Assembly (NCBI GenBank): GCA_001626765.1
Contig: LUOO01000046.1
Coordinates: 1 to 64,000 of the forward strand
Direction: 5' to 3'
DNA length: 64,000 nt
DNA from: Maritimibacter sp. REDSEA-S28_B5
Lineage (GTDB): Bacteria > Pseudomonadota > Alphaproteobacteria > Rhodobacterales > Rhodobacteraceae
Under the pieces are notes generated by a model. It made no database searches. It was not told the DNA's origin and saw only the letters and a list, made by a program, of their open reading frames with translations. Of the stretch, positions 10,280-18,487 are shown in pieces (the stretch's first letter is position 1; the number at the start of each line of letters is the position of its first letter). The position numbers were made by a program, and so were the translations under genes.

Positions 10280-10674
10280 TGCTGAGCCATGTCACGGTCG
10301 GGGTTTCGAATTTCGATCGGGCCATGGCCTTTTACACCCCGCTTTGCGCGGAACTGGGTCTCAGGCACCGGTTCACCGAGGATCAGGACGGCCGGCGATG
10401 GTCCGGGTGGATGCCTGCGGGCGCGGATCGCCCGCTGTTCATCGTCACCACGCCACTCGACGGCGCGCAGGTGGCGGGGAATGGCAACATGGTCGCCTTT
10501 CTGGCCGGAACGCGGGGAATGGTTGACCGGGTCCATGCCGTGGCGCTCGCGTCGGGCGGGATAGACGCAGGGTTACCGGGGATCAGGCCCGAATATCACG
10601 TGGATTACTACGGTGCCTACTTCCGTGATCCGGACGGGAACAAGCTCTGCATCGCCTGCCACGCCCCGGAGTAG
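10279..10674 (+). CDS. VOC (glyoxalase/bleomycin resistance) family protein
   Basis: This 131-residue single VOC unit has the paired beta-alpha-beta-beta-beta pattern: MLSHVTVGVSNFDRAMAFYTPL at the start and YYGAYFRDPDGNKLCIACHAPE at the end. Candidate metal ligands are His4 and the Glu/His positions near the C-terminus. Its start overlaps the hom stop (TGATG), so it is co-transcribed. Substrate cannot be told; the family includes lyases, dioxygenases and binding proteins. Confidence 0.85.
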   Translation: MLSHVTVGVSNFDRAMAFYTPLCAELGLRHRFTEDQDGRRWSGWMPAGADRPLFIVTTPLDGAQVAGNGNMVAFLAGTRGMVDRVHAVALASGGIDAGLPGIRPEYHVDYYGAYFRDPDGNKLCIACHAPE

Positions 10675-11071
10675 GGTGAGCTGCAGCGGCGCACGTCGAT
10701 GCATGAGATCTGATATTTCCTGCCCTGTATCGCTCGATACGGCCAACCAAAGTTGAAATAGTATAATTTCTGTGGTCGCCAGCTTGATTGTGAACGGCGC
10801 GAACCTCTTGGTCGGGAAGGACCTTTCACCCGAGCTCGCTGACGCTGACGTGCCGCATGGTTCTGCACCTGCTCGGGACGTTTGCGGACCGCGCGGCAGC
10901 GTGTCTCTCAGCCCAGATGTCCAGGACGCCGGGGTCGTCTGTGCCGCATCCTGAAAACCCCCGGTCTGCAAAGAGTCGCGCCTGTTTGCGCAAACCTTCC
11001 CCCGCGTGCCTTCCCCCGGAAGGGGCAGGCTGCTAGGGATTGAAAAACTATACTCCTGAGGGACGCATTCC
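10675..11071. other. 397-bp intergenic stretch with an AT-rich patch
   Basis: No gene is supported here. Bases around 10745-10772 are unusually AT-rich for the window and include TATAAT at 10762-10767, without a matching -35 box. A TATACT at 11049-11054 lies close to the glpX start. Short frames on both strands do not look like coding sequence. The segment may be decayed sequence or a long leader for glpX. Confidence 0.4.
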
Positions 11072-12049
11072 ATGACCGCTTCACCCGTCGTTTTCGCCGA
11101 CCGCATGCTATCGCTTGGCCTCGCCCGCGTGTCCGAGGCCGCCGCCATGGCCTCGGCCAAGCTGATCGGGCGCGGGGATGAAAAGGCCGCCGATCAGGCC
11201 GCCGTCAACGCCATGCGCAACCAGCTCAACCTGCTCGACATCGCGGGCACCGTGGTGATCGGCGAGGGCGAGCGCGACGAGGCGCCGATGCTCTACATCG
11301 GGGAAGAGGTCGGCACCGGCAACGGCCCCGAGGTCGACATCGCGCTCGATCCGCTCGAGGGCACGACGCTGACCGCCAAGGACATGCCCAACGCGCTGAC
11401 CGTCATCGCGATGGCCCCGCGCGGCACGCTGCTCCATGCCCCGGACGTCTACATGGACAAGCTGGCCATCGGCCCGGGCTATCCGAAGGATGTCGTGAGC
11501 CTCGAGATGGGCCCGCGCGCACGGGTCGAGGCGCTGGCCAAGGCCAAGGGCGTGGCGCCGGGCGACATCACCGTCTGCGTGCTGGAACGCCCGCGACATG
11601 AGGACATGATCGCGGAAATCCGGTCGACAGGTGCGGGCATCCGGCTCATCACCGACGGCGACGTGGCCGGTGTCATTCACTGCGCCGAGGCGACGACCGG
11701 CATCGACATGTACATGGGCTCGGGTGGCGCACCAGAGGGGGTGCTGGCGGCCTCCGCGCTCAAATGCATGGGCGGGCAGATGTGGGGTCGCCTGACCTTC
11801 CGCAACGACGACGAACGGGGGCGCGCGGCCAAGGCCGGGATCAAGGATCTCGACCGGATCTATGCGCGCGACGAGATGGTGCAGGCCGACGTGATCTTTG
11901 CCGCGACTGGTGTGACCGATGGCTCGATCGTGCAGGGCATCCAGCGCGAGCCGGGATATCTGACCACCGAGACGATCCTGATGCGGTCCAAGACCGGGTC
12001 GGTGCGCCGCATGATCTACCGCAACCCGGTGGAGCGCGTGGACGCCTGA
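11072..12049 (+). CDS. glpX: Class II fructose-1,6-bisphosphatase
   Basis: This 325-residue GlpX-type phosphatase dephosphorylates fructose 1,6-bisphosphate in gluconeogenesis. Metal and substrate motifs are visible: GEGERDEAPMLYIGEEVG, DPLEGTTLTAKDMPNALTVIA, and later TDGDVAGVIHC and GSGGAPEGVLAASALKCMGG. Length matches the family. GAGGGA precedes the start. A hairpin terminator lies about 40 bases after the stop. Confidence 0.96.
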   Translation: MTASPVVFADRMLSLGLARVSEAAAMASAKLIGRGDEKAADQAAVNAMRNQLNLLDIAGTVVIGEGERDEAPMLYIGEEVGTGNGPEVDIALDPLEGTTLTAKDMPNALTVIAMAPRGTLLHAPDVYMDKLAIGPGYPKDVVSLEMGPRARVEALAKAKGVAPGDITVCVLERPRHEDMIAEIRSTGAGIRLITDGDVAGVIHCAEATTGIDMYMGSGGAPEGVLAASALKCMGGQMWGRLTFRNDDERGRAAKAGIKDLDRIYARDEMVQADVIFAATGVTDGSIVQGIQREPGYLTTETILMRSKTGSVRRMIYRNPVERVDA

Positions 12050-12089
12050 GCGCCCGCCGACTGACGACAGGGCCGACATGAACAGAGAG

Positions 12090-12118
12090 CCGGGTGCAGT
12101 CCGCTGCGCCCGGTTTTT
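12090..12118 (+). terminator. Rho-independent terminator after glpX
   Basis: A 10-bp stem CCGGGTGCAG / CTGCGCCCGG (one G-T pair) with a TCCG loop is followed by T5 at 12114-12118. It separates glpX from recJ and argues against the longer recJ start at 12078. Confidence 0.88.
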
Positions 12119-12188
12119 CTTTGTCCCGCATGGGCGCGCGGTGGCCCGCGACCTTGCGGGGGCAGGGCAGAGGCAATATCCCATCCCC

Positions 12189-13955
12189 ATGACTGATTAC
12201 CTGCCGAAGTCCGCTTACCTCAACGTGGAAGAAAGCCTGTCGGGCCGCCGCTGGATTGGGCCGGGGGTGGAGCGCGAGCGCATGACTGAGGCGCTGGGGC
12301 AGGCCACGGGTCTGCCTGCCGCCGTCTGTGTCGTGCTGGCGGCGCGGGGGATCGCGGCGGAGGAGGCACCCGGTTTCCTCGCCCCGACGATCCGCGACAC
12401 GTTGCCTGACCCGCGCGGGATGCACGACATGGAGGTGGCAGCGACCCGGTTCCTGCGCGCGGTCGAACGCCGCGAGCGGATCGCGGTCTTTGCCGACTAT
12501 GACGTGGACGGTGGCAGCTCTGCAGCTCTCCTCATCGACTGGCTGCGCCAGATGGGGCGGGACGCGACACTCTACATCCCCGACCGGATCGACGAGGGCT
12601 ACGGGCCGAACGTGCCCGCGATGGAGGCGCTTGCCGCTGACCATTCCCTTATCGTCTGCGTCGATTGCGGAACGCTGTCTCACGACCCCATCGCAGCCGC
12701 CGTGGCCAAGGGCGCGGATGTCATCGTGCTCGACCACCACCTGGGGGGCGAGACGCTGCCCCCGGCGCTCGCCGTGGTGAACCCCAACCGGCAGGACGAG
12801 GTTGACGCGCCCGGCTACCTCTGTGCCGCCGGGGTCGTGTTCCTGATGCTGGTCGAGGCCGGGCGGCAGCTGCGCGAGAGCGGCAAGCGGGGGCCGGACC
12901 TTATGGCCATGCTCGACCTCGTGGCGCTGGCCACGGTGGCCGATGTCGCGCCGCTGGTGGGGGCCAACCGCGCGCTCGTGGTGCAGGGGCTCAAGATCAT
13001 GGCGCGCCGTGCCCGTCCGGGCCTCGTGGCCCTGTCTGATGTGGCGCGCATGAACGAGGCGCCGCGCCCCTATCACCTGGGCTTCCTGCTTGGCCCCCGC
13101 GTCAACGCGGGCGGGCGGATCGGGGCGGCGGACCTTGGCGCGCGGCTCTTGTCCACCACCGACGTGCAGGAGGCGCAGGGCCTCGCCGCGAAGCTCGACG
13201 CGCTCAACACCGAGCGGCGCGAGATCGAGGAACAGGTGCGCATTGCCGCGCTCGATCAGGCCGAGGCGCGCGGACTGGACGCGCCCCTCGTCTGGGCAGC
13301 GGGGGAGGGCTGGCATCCCGGTGTGGTCGGGATCGTCGCCTCGCGCCTTAAGGATTATGCCCATCGTCCGGCCATCGTGATCGGCTTTGACGGCGACGAC
13401 GGCAAGGGATCGGGGCGTTCCGTGTCGGGCGTTGATCTGGGCGCGTCGATCCAGAAGCTGGCCGCCGAGGGGCTGATCGAGCGGGGCGGTGGACACAAGA
13501 TGGCCGCTGGCCTGGCGCTTACACGCGCGCAGCTCGAACCGGCCATGGCGCGGCTGTCCGAATTGCTTGCGCGGCAGGGGGCCGGGGAGGGCGGGCCGCG
13601 CGATCTGGCCGTGGACGGGCTGCTTATGCCAGGGGCCGCCACGGTCGAATTGATTGAAGAGATCGAGGCGGCGGGCCCCTTTGGCGCGGGCGCGCCCGGT
13701 CCACGGTTCGCCTTTCCCGACGTGGCGATCGGCTTTGTGAAACGGGTGGGGGAAAAGCACCTCAAGGTGAGCTTCAGTGACGGTCTGGGCGGCAAGATCG
13801 AGGCGATTGCCTTTGGTGCCTTCGATAGCCCGCTGGGGCCTGCGCTCGAAAGCCATGGCGGAGCGCGATTCCATGTCGCCGGGCGGCTCGAGGTGAATCA
13901 CTGGAACGGCCGTGCGACCCCGCAACTGCGCCTTGAGGATGCGGCACGCGCCTAG
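12189..13955 (+). CDS. recJ: Single-stranded-DNA-specific exonuclease RecJ
   Basis: This 588-residue 5'-3' ssDNA exonuclease acts in recombinational and mismatch repair. The DHH phosphoesterase core is seen as FADYDVDGGSSAALL, VCVDCGTLSHDP and IVLDHHLGGETLP. The DHHA1 nucleic-acid part carries GRSVSGVDLG and RGGGHKMAAGLAL, and the C-terminal RecJ OB domain ends with WNGRATPQLRLEDAARA. The ATG at 12189 (MTDYLPKSAYLNVEESLSG) is preferred, because an upstream in-frame ATG lies in front of the glpX terminator. Length is typical. Confidence 0.95.
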   Translation: MTDYLPKSAYLNVEESLSGRRWIGPGVERERMTEALGQATGLPAAVCVVLAARGIAAEEAPGFLAPTIRDTLPDPRGMHDMEVAATRFLRAVERRERIAVFADYDVDGGSSAALLIDWLRQMGRDATLYIPDRIDEGYGPNVPAMEALAADHSLIVCVDCGTLSHDPIAAAVAKGADVIVLDHHLGGETLPPALAVVNPNRQDEVDAPGYLCAAGVVFLMLVEAGRQLRESGKRGPDLMAMLDLVALATVADVAPLVGANRALVVQGLKIMARRARPGLVALSDVARMNEAPRPYHLGFLLGPRVNAGGRIGAADLGARLLSTTDVQEAQGLAAKLDALNTERREIEEQVRIAALDQAEARGLDAPLVWAAGEGWHPGVVGIVASRLKDYAHRPAIVIGFDGDDGKGSGRSVSGVDLGASIQKLAAEGLIERGGGHKMAAGLALTRAQLEPAMARLSELLARQGAGEGGPRDLAVDGLLMPGAATVELIEEIEAAGPFGAGAPGPRFAFPDVAIGFVKRVGEKHLKVSFSDGLGGKIEAIAFGAFDSPLGPALESHGGARFHVAGRLEVNHWNGRATPQLRLEDAARA

Positions 13956-13982
13956 CCGCCCATGAAGGCCGTCACCCCGCAA

Positions 13983-14000
13983 CCCCTTGTTTTCAAGGGG
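13983..14000 (+). terminator. Hairpin after recJ, possible weak terminator
   Basis: CCCCTTG-TTTT-CAAGGGG forms a perfect 7-bp stem 28 bases after the recJ stop. No T-run follows, so intrinsic termination is uncertain; it may instead protect the mRNA 3' end. Confidence 0.35.
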
Positions 14001-14068
14001 CGCATGGCGGCTCTTGCGGCGCGTCACATGGAATTTCAAAATTTCTTCGCGATCCCGGTTTTTTCCTC

Positions 14069-14097
14069 TTGCGGTCACGCTGCCGTTTTCTTAGAAC
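14069..14097 (+). promoter_or_regulatory. Predicted promoter of tRNA-Glu
   Basis: TTGCGG (14069-14074) and TAGAAC (14092-14097) are separated by 17 bases and placed about 19 bases before the mature tRNA 5' end. This fits a sigma-70 type promoter. Confidence 0.45.
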
Positions 14098-14115
14098 CCG
14101 CCTCACGCCAAGCGC

Positions 14116-14190
14116 GGCCCGTTCGTCTATCGGTTAGGACGCCAGGTTTTCAACCTGGAAAGAGGGGTTCGATTCCCCTACGGGCTGCCA
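14116..14190 (+). tRNA. tRNA-Glu (anticodon TTC)
   Basis: This 75-base cloverleaf has acceptor GGCCCGT paired with ACGGGCT (first pair G-T), and an anticodon stem CCAGG/CCTGG enclosing loop TTTTCAA with TTC at the anticodon position. The T arm is AGGGG-TTCGATT-CCCCT, and CCA is encoded at 14188-14190. The identity follows from the anticodon and the glutamate-type body. Confidence 0.97.
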
Positions 14191-14312
14191 TTTTCCCGCA
14201 GCATTCTTGATCGAACAGACCCGAAAAAGCCCGGTGACGTCGCATGTCATGACGCGTGGAACCTTGCCGAACCTGGTCGGCAAGGTGCTGCTCTCTCTTG
14301 TTTTTCTCTGGT

Positions 14313-14780
14313 TCAGGTGATTGCGTAGACGTCGATGACGACGCTGTGCCCGGCAGGGGCGATGGAGGCGATGAAGAGCGTGCGGGAAAGCCAGCGGTGT
14401 GGGCCCTCGGGCGCGTCGAAGCGGGGCGCGGCGCGCATGTAATATTCCGACGGTTTGACGCTTTCCCCGGCGCGCAGACGTGTCCGAACGTCGTCCGACG
14501 ATACGCGCAGCCCGTCGTTCTCCACGAGGATGAGCGTGCCGTCCTCGGCCTCGATCGTGTATTTTGCCGATATGAGGCTGCTACCGTCCGGTGCGATGAG
14601 CGGCCAGTCCGAGCCGCCCGGCAGAATGCGACCCGTGAGTCTCTGCCCAAAGACACGGCCTCCGGTGATCGGGATGTGCAGGCGCTCGCCATGTGGGGCC
14701 ATGCCCGCCGAACGCGGGGCGTCAATCTCGGCCTCGATGGTGAAGACGGGGTCGAGGTGGGGGACCACGGGGCCGCTCAT
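14313..14780 (-). CDS. DUF3237 family protein
   Basis: This 155-residue protein has the DUF3237 layout: beta-rich with HLDPVFTIEAEIDAP at the N-terminus, GERLHIPITGGRVFG, LPGGSDWPLI and EYYMRAAPRFDAP. The biochemical role of the family is unknown; a lipocalin-like barrel is often assumed. The start overlaps the stop of the upstream hydrolase gene as ATGA, so the two are translationally coupled. With the TetR gene they form a three-gene unit divergent from the shikimate/quinate genes. Confidence 0.82.
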   Translation of the reverse strand: MSGPVVPHLDPVFTIEAEIDAPRSAGMAPHGERLHIPITGGRVFGQRLTGRILPGGSDWPLIAPDGSSLISAKYTIEAEDGTLILVENDGLRVSSDDVRTRLRAGESVKPSEYYMRAAPRFDAPEGPHRWLSRTLFIASIAPAGHSVVIDVYAIT

Positions 14781-15730
14781 GCGGTCACTCTGGCGTTCAC
14801 GCCCGCGAGCCAGGCACACATCTTTTCGAGCTTCACGACCGCGTCGTCGCAATAGTCCATCGACCGCAGGTAGCCGTGAATAAGCCCCAGCCCCTCGTCA
14901 AACACCACCGGCACGCCCGCCGCGCGCAGCTTGTCGGCATAGGCCACGCCACTGTCACGCAGGGGATCGTTCTGGGCCACGGCGACAAAGGCCGGGGCGA
15001 CGCCCGACACGACATCGGCGACGAGAGGCGCGACGCGAGGATCTGTGGTCAACAGGTGCTCGTTGTCCGCGCCCCCCACATACATCCGGTTCACGCCCGG
15101 CATCCCCTTGGTCTGGAGGAGCGGCGCATTGGCGTTCTCGATCATCGAAGGCCGGGTCAGGTCGAAATCGGTTGCGGGATAGATCAAGAGCTGCCCGGTG
15201 AAGCCGAAATCGCGCAGGGCGAGGGCCACGGCCGCCGACAGGTTGCCGCCCGCGCTGTCGCCACCAATCGCGATTCTGCCTGGGTCGATCCCCAGCATCC
15301 CGGCGTTGTCGCGGCACCAGCGCGCCACGTCGCAGAGCTGGTCGAAGGCGGCGGGGAAGGGGTGTTCGGGGCAAAGCGCATAATCGACCGACACGACGGT
15401 CTGACGGTTCCACGCCGCGATCCGCGCCGTGATGTCGGCATGGGTTTCGGGCGAGCCCTGCATGTAGGCACCGCCGTGGGAATAGATGAGGCAGGGCTGG
15501 CGCCCGCCGCTGTCGTGCCGGTAGACGCGCACGCGCACCTTGCCCGCGGTGCTGGAGCTTTCGACCCAATGCTCGGCGCTGTCATCCACGCCCTCGGGCT
15601 TGGGCAGGGCCATGTTGGCCGCGACGACCTCGAAATGCGCGCGGCGGTCCTGAGGGGTCGCGCCGGGAGGAAGTGTGGCCCATTCGGCCTCCCATTTGGT
15701 CATGAAGTCGGTGATCTGGGGGTTCAGCAT
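14777..15730 (-). CDS. Alpha/beta hydrolase, hormone-sensitive-lipase-like esterase
   Basis: This 317-residue esterase of the HSL/bacterial type IV group has the oxyanion-hole YSHGGAYMQG, the nucleophile elbow IGGDSAGGN, a candidate acid in AVAQNDPLRD and a catalytic His in GLIHGYLRS. ATG at 15730 is chosen because it lies just after the TetR stop (15732) on the same strand; a TTG eight codons upstream would overlap TetR. No signal peptide, so cytoplasmic. Beside the quinate/shikimate genes it may cleave an ester such as a hydroxycinnamoyl-quinate or a lactone; that is inference. Confidence 0.88.
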   Translation of the reverse strand: MLNPQITDFMTKWEAEWATLPPGATPQDRRAHFEVVAANMALPKPEGVDDSAEHWVESSSTAGKVRVRVYRHDSGGRQPCLIYSHGGAYMQGSPETHADITARIAAWNRQTVVSVDYALCPEHPFPAAFDQLCDVARWCRDNAGMLGIDPGRIAIGGDSAGGNLSAAVALALRDFGFTGQLLIYPATDFDLTRPSMIENANAPLLQTKGMPGVNRMYVGGADNEHLLTTDPRVAPLVADVVSGVAPAFVAVAQNDPLRDSGVAYADKLRAAGVPVVFDEGLGLIHGYLRSMDYCDDAVVKLEKMCAWLAGVNARVTA

Positions 15731-15731
15731 G

Positions 15732-16397
15732 TCATTTGTCCGGGTTTCTGGCAAAGGCGGTGATCATCTCGACCGCGCGGTCGCGCAGCGATTTCTGGCC
15801 GCGCTGGGTGAAGAGGGCATTCCCGAAGAGCGCCGAGAACGTCGGCTGGTTCGAGACGTTGAAGAAGGAGAGCGCCGAGATCTGCCAATGCAGTTCGGTC
15901 GCGTCGAGACCGGGGCGGAAGTCGCCGCTGGCTTCACCTCGCGCGATCAGACCCTCGAGCCGGGAAATCGCGCCGGCGTTGAGCGAGGTGATGATGCTCG
16001 AGGCTTGGAGGTGTTCGGCATGGTGGACGTTCTCGATCATCACCATGCGGATGAAGTCGGGGTTCTTGCGGTGGTGGTCGAAGGTGAAGCTGACGAGCTT
16101 GGCTAGGGCGTCAAGCGGCGGCAGCCCTTCGAGGTTCAGCTCGATCTCGCCCTTGCGGACGTTGCCATAGGCCGCTTCGAGCGCACGGGCATAAAGCCCC
16201 TCCTTGTCCCCGAAGTAGTAGTAGATCATTCGCTTCGAGGTCTTGGTCCGGGCCGCGATGTCGTCGATCTTGCCGCCAGTGAAGCCGCTTTTCGCGAACT
16301 CCGAGATAGCCGCGGCGATGATATCGCGCTTGACGCCTTCCGGGTCCTGTTTCCAGCCGCTCTTGGTCTTGTCACCTGATTTCAAAGGCTTTCCCAA
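15732..16397 (-). CDS. TetR family transcriptional regulator
   Basis: About 221 residues. The N-terminal HTH reads AAISEFAKSGFTGGKIDDIAARTKTSKRMIYYYFGDKEGLYARALE, seen in overlapping short blocks, followed by a ligand-binding helical domain. The longest frame starts at TTG 16421. A better Shine-Dalgarno (GGGAGG, 16404-16409 on the complement) sits before a TTG at 16397, which is chosen here. It is divergent from the dehydrogenase-TRAP-quiC operon and probably controls both units through the two palindromes between them. Confidence 0.9.
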   Translation of the reverse strand: MGKPLKSGDKTKSGWKQDPEGVKRDIIAAAISEFAKSGFTGGKIDDIAARTKTSKRMIYYYFGDKEGLYARALEAAYGNVRKGEIELNLEGLPPLDALAKLVSFTFDHHRKNPDFIRMVMIENVHHAEHLQASSIITSLNAGAISRLEGLIARGEASGDFRPGLDATELHWQISALSFFNVSNQPTFSALFGNALFTQRGQKSLRDRAVEMITAFARNPDK

Positions 16398-16437
16398 AGG
16401 CTTCCTCCCTCGCCATGGCAATGGTTAGCACGGCCAT

Positions 16438-16457
16438 TTTGTAACCGGAAGTACAAA
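16438..16457. promoter_or_regulatory. Candidate TetR operator 1
   Basis: TTTGTA-N8-TACAAA, with the left arm running into TAACCG. It lies 41 bases upstream of the predicted TetR start and shares the string TGTAACCG with operator 2. Inverted symmetry and position fit a dimeric TetR-type site. Confidence 0.5.
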
Positions 16458-16466
16458 CTGCTTGAC

Positions 16467-16490
16467 GAAATGTAACCGCGGTTTCATTTT
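16467..16490. promoter_or_regulatory. Candidate TetR operator 2 overlapping the divergent promoter
   Basis: This is a 24-bp near-palindrome centred on AACCGCGGTT; 10 of 12 positions match between half-sites (GAAATGTAACCG and the complement of CGGTTTCATTTT). A TTGACG (16462-16467) that could be the -35 element of the dehydrogenase operon abuts its left edge, so a bound repressor would block RNA polymerase. Confidence 0.55.
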
Positions 16491-16538
16491 GCCGCGCAAT
16501 GGGATCCGACTCGGGGGACCCAGGGGAGGAGACCCGGA

Positions 16539-17402
16539 ATGACCACGCGCCCGCTCGCAGAGAGCCGGACCAACGACACGCTCAAGGTGCGTGTGGGCCT
16601 CGTCGGGCGCGGCATTGCCCAGTCGCGCACCCCGCGGATGCATGTGGAAGAGGGTGCGGCGCTGGGCGTCGATTACCGCTACGACATCGTCGATCCCGAC
16701 ATGATGGCCGATGCGCCGAAGCTCGCAGACCTGCTCGACCGGGCCGAGGCCGAGGGCTTTGCGGGCCTCAACGTGACTTTCCCCTTCAAGCGCGAGGTCA
16801 TGGCGCTGCTCGACGAATTGTCACCGGCGGCGCGAAAGGTGGGCGCGGTCAATACTGTCGTCTTCGACAAGGGCTGTCGCCGCGGCCATAACACCGATTT
16901 CTGGGGCTTTGCAGAGAGCCTGCGCCGGGGTCTGCCGGATGCGCCCAAGGATGGCGTGCTGCTGCTTGGCGCGGGCGGAGCAGGGGGGGCGGTGGCCCAT
17001 GCGCTCGTCGATGTCGGGGTAAAGCACATTCTGATTCATGACCGTGACCGTGACCTCGCGCAGGCGCTCGCCGCACAGGTTGGCGGCGCGGTGCCTGAAA
17101 GCCTAGCCATCGCGGCCCGCGCGGTGGACGGCATCGTCAATGCAACCCCCATGGGCATGGCGAAACTGCCCGGGTCAGCCATCGACGTTTCCCTGATCGA
17201 GCCGCGCCATTGGGTGGCCGACATCGTTTATTTTCCAAGGGAAACGGAATTGCTCCGCGCGGCGCGTGCGCGGGGGTGTCGGGTGCTCGACGGCTCCGGC
17301 ATGGCGGTCTTTCAGGCCGTGCGCGCCTTTGAACTTTTCTGCGGACTCACGCCCGATCCGGACCGGATGCGGGCGACCTTCGAGTCTTTTGAAACTGTCT
17401 GA
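16539..17402 (+). CDS. Shikimate/quinate dehydrogenase, AroE-like, predicted NAD-type catabolic enzyme
   Basis: This 287-residue AroE-fold protein has the substrate site QSRTPRMH (normally SxSP), NVTFPFK with the catalytic Lys, AVNTV and GHNTDFWGF with the catalytic Asp. The nucleotide loop is GAGGAGGAV, followed by NATPMGM and GSGMAVFQAV. After the loop, strand two ends ILIHDRDRDLAQ. An Asp stands where biosynthetic NADP-dependent AroE has an Arg (NRT), which favours NAD. A Thr in place of the second substrate-site Ser is a feature I recall from catabolic quinate/shikimate dehydrogenases. Together with TRAP and quiC this points to quinate or shikimate breakdown rather than aromatic biosynthesis. 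Confidence 0.83.
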   Translation: MTTRPLAESRTNDTLKVRVGLVGRGIAQSRTPRMHVEEGAALGVDYRYDIVDPDMMADAPKLADLLDRAEAEGFAGLNVTFPFKREVMALLDELSPAARKVGAVNTVVFDKGCRRGHNTDFWGFAESLRRGLPDAPKDGVLLLGAGGAGGAVAHALVDVGVKHILIHDRDRDLAQALAAQVGGAVPESLAIAARAVDGIVNATPMGMAKLPGSAIDVSLIEPRHWVADIVYFPRETELLRAARARGCRVLDGSGMAVFQAVRAFELFCGLTPDPDRMRATFESFETV

Positions 17403-17422
17403 ACGCCAACGGGAGGAAAACC

Positions 17423-18397
17423 ATGCGTCTGACCCTAACCACCGCCGCCATCGCGATTGTCGCCGCCACGCAGGCCTTTGCACAGGACAAGGTCACGCTT
17501 GTCTATTCCGACACCGTGCCGGAAAACGACCCGCGCTCGGCCATCCTGAAAGAGAGCTTCGGCGCTTGCTTGGGAGATGAGTTCGATTTCCAGCCCTACC
17601 ACGGCGCGACGCTGTTCCAGCAGGGCACCGAGCTGACCGCGATGCAGCGCGGCAACCTCGACATGGGCAACCTCGCGATCTTCGACTTCTACAATCAGGT
17701 GCCGTCCACCAGCGTTCTGGGCACGCCGTTCCTGTTCCGCGACTATGACCACATGCGCGCGGTCTACAATTCCGACGTGCTCGCCGATCTGGAAGCCGAG
17801 ATCGAGGAAAAAGCCGGGGTCAAGATCCTCGCTTATCCCTACATCGGCGCGCGCCATCTGGGCTACAAAGGCGACAAGGAATACATGACGCCCGAAGACC
17901 TCGCTGGCATGAAGCTGCGGATGCCCGGCGGCGAAGGCTGGCAGTTCGTGGGCGAAGCCATGGGCGCGACCCCGGTTCCCGTCGCGTTCACCGAGGTCTA
18001 CACGGCGCTTCAGACCGGCGCGATCGACGGGCAGGACAATGGCTTCCCGGCCGTCGCCTCAATGAAATTCTACGAGGTGATCGACTATGTCGGCATGACC
18101 GCCCACCTGATCGCGGCGAACGAGTTCACCATCTCGCTCGACAAGTGGAACTCGATGACCGAGGGCCAGCAGGCCAAGGTTCAGGAATGCGCCGACAACT
18201 TCGAGGCTGCACTCGATGCCGAGACGCTGAAGCTCGAAACCGAGAAGCGGGCCGAGATCGAGGCGGCAGGCGTCACCGTCTACCAGCCCGACAACGCCGC
18301 GTTTCAGGAGCACGTGCTGGGCGTCTACCGCGACAGCAAATACTCCGCCGACTGGCCCGAGGGTCTGGTCGACGCGATTTCCGCCATCGGTCAGTAA
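17423..18397 (+). CDS. dctP: TRAP transporter substrate-binding protein, DctP family
   Basis: This 324-residue periplasmic solute receptor has a signal peptide ending AFAQ, the early YSDTVPENDPRSAILKESF pattern, the conserved GLKLR-type segment LAGMKLRMPGGEGWQFVGEA with the carboxylate-binding Arg, and FTEVYTALQTGAIDGQDNGFP. DctP proteins bind organic acids and pass them to the QM permease. GGGAGG precedes the start. Ligand is inferred from neighbours to be quinate, shikimate or dehydroshikimate. Confidence 0.92.
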   Translation: MRLTLTTAAIAIVAATQAFAQDKVTLVYSDTVPENDPRSAILKESFGACLGDEFDFQPYHGATLFQQGTELTAMQRGNLDMGNLAIFDFYNQVPSTSVLGTPFLFRDYDHMRAVYNSDVLADLEAEIEEKAGVKILAYPYIGARHLGYKGDKEYMTPEDLAGMKLRMPGGEGWQFVGEAMGATPVPVAFTEVYTALQTGAIDGQDNGFPAVASMKFYEVIDYVGMTAHLIAANEFTISLDKWNSMTEGQQAKVQECADNFEAALDAETLKLETEKRAEIEAAGVTVYQPDNAAFQEHVLGVYRDSKYSADWPEGLVDAISAIGQ

Positions 18398-18415
18398 GCA
18401 CACTCACGAAACACC

Positions 18416-18445
18416 GGTATCAGGCGGGATTCCTCGCCTGATACC
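18416..18445 (+). other. Intercistronic hairpin between dctP and dctQ
   Basis: An 11-bp perfect stem GGTATCAGGCG / CGCCTGATACC has loop GGATTCCT. No T-tract follows. It begins 19 bases after the dctP stop. It probably stabilises the dctP message or attenuates readthrough, giving more binding protein than permease. Confidence 0.7.
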
Positions 18446-18487
18446 TCTTGAAGTCAGGGCCTTGCGACGGGGCCTCGGGAGGCACGA

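Noticed and set aside
10745..10772. AT-rich patch considered as an insertion sequence remnant
   Set aside because: No terminal inverted repeats, target duplication or transposase fragment could be identified.
10772..10954. 60-codon frame in the hom-glpX gap
   Set aside because: No ribosome-binding site, no recognisable motif, and weak codon pattern.
12078..12188. N-terminal extension of RecJ from an upstream ATG
   Set aside because: That ATG precedes the glpX terminator hairpin, and the extra residues look non-coding; the ATG at 12189 matches RecJ starts.
14191..14312. Possible integration site at the tRNA-Glu 3' end
   Set aside because: No integrase gene nearby and no repeat of the tRNA end was seen within the window.
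16374..16416. 14-codon leader peptide frame overlapping the TetR start region
   Set aside because: It starts with ATG on the minus strand but has no convincing ribosome-binding site, and its content gives no attenuation signal.
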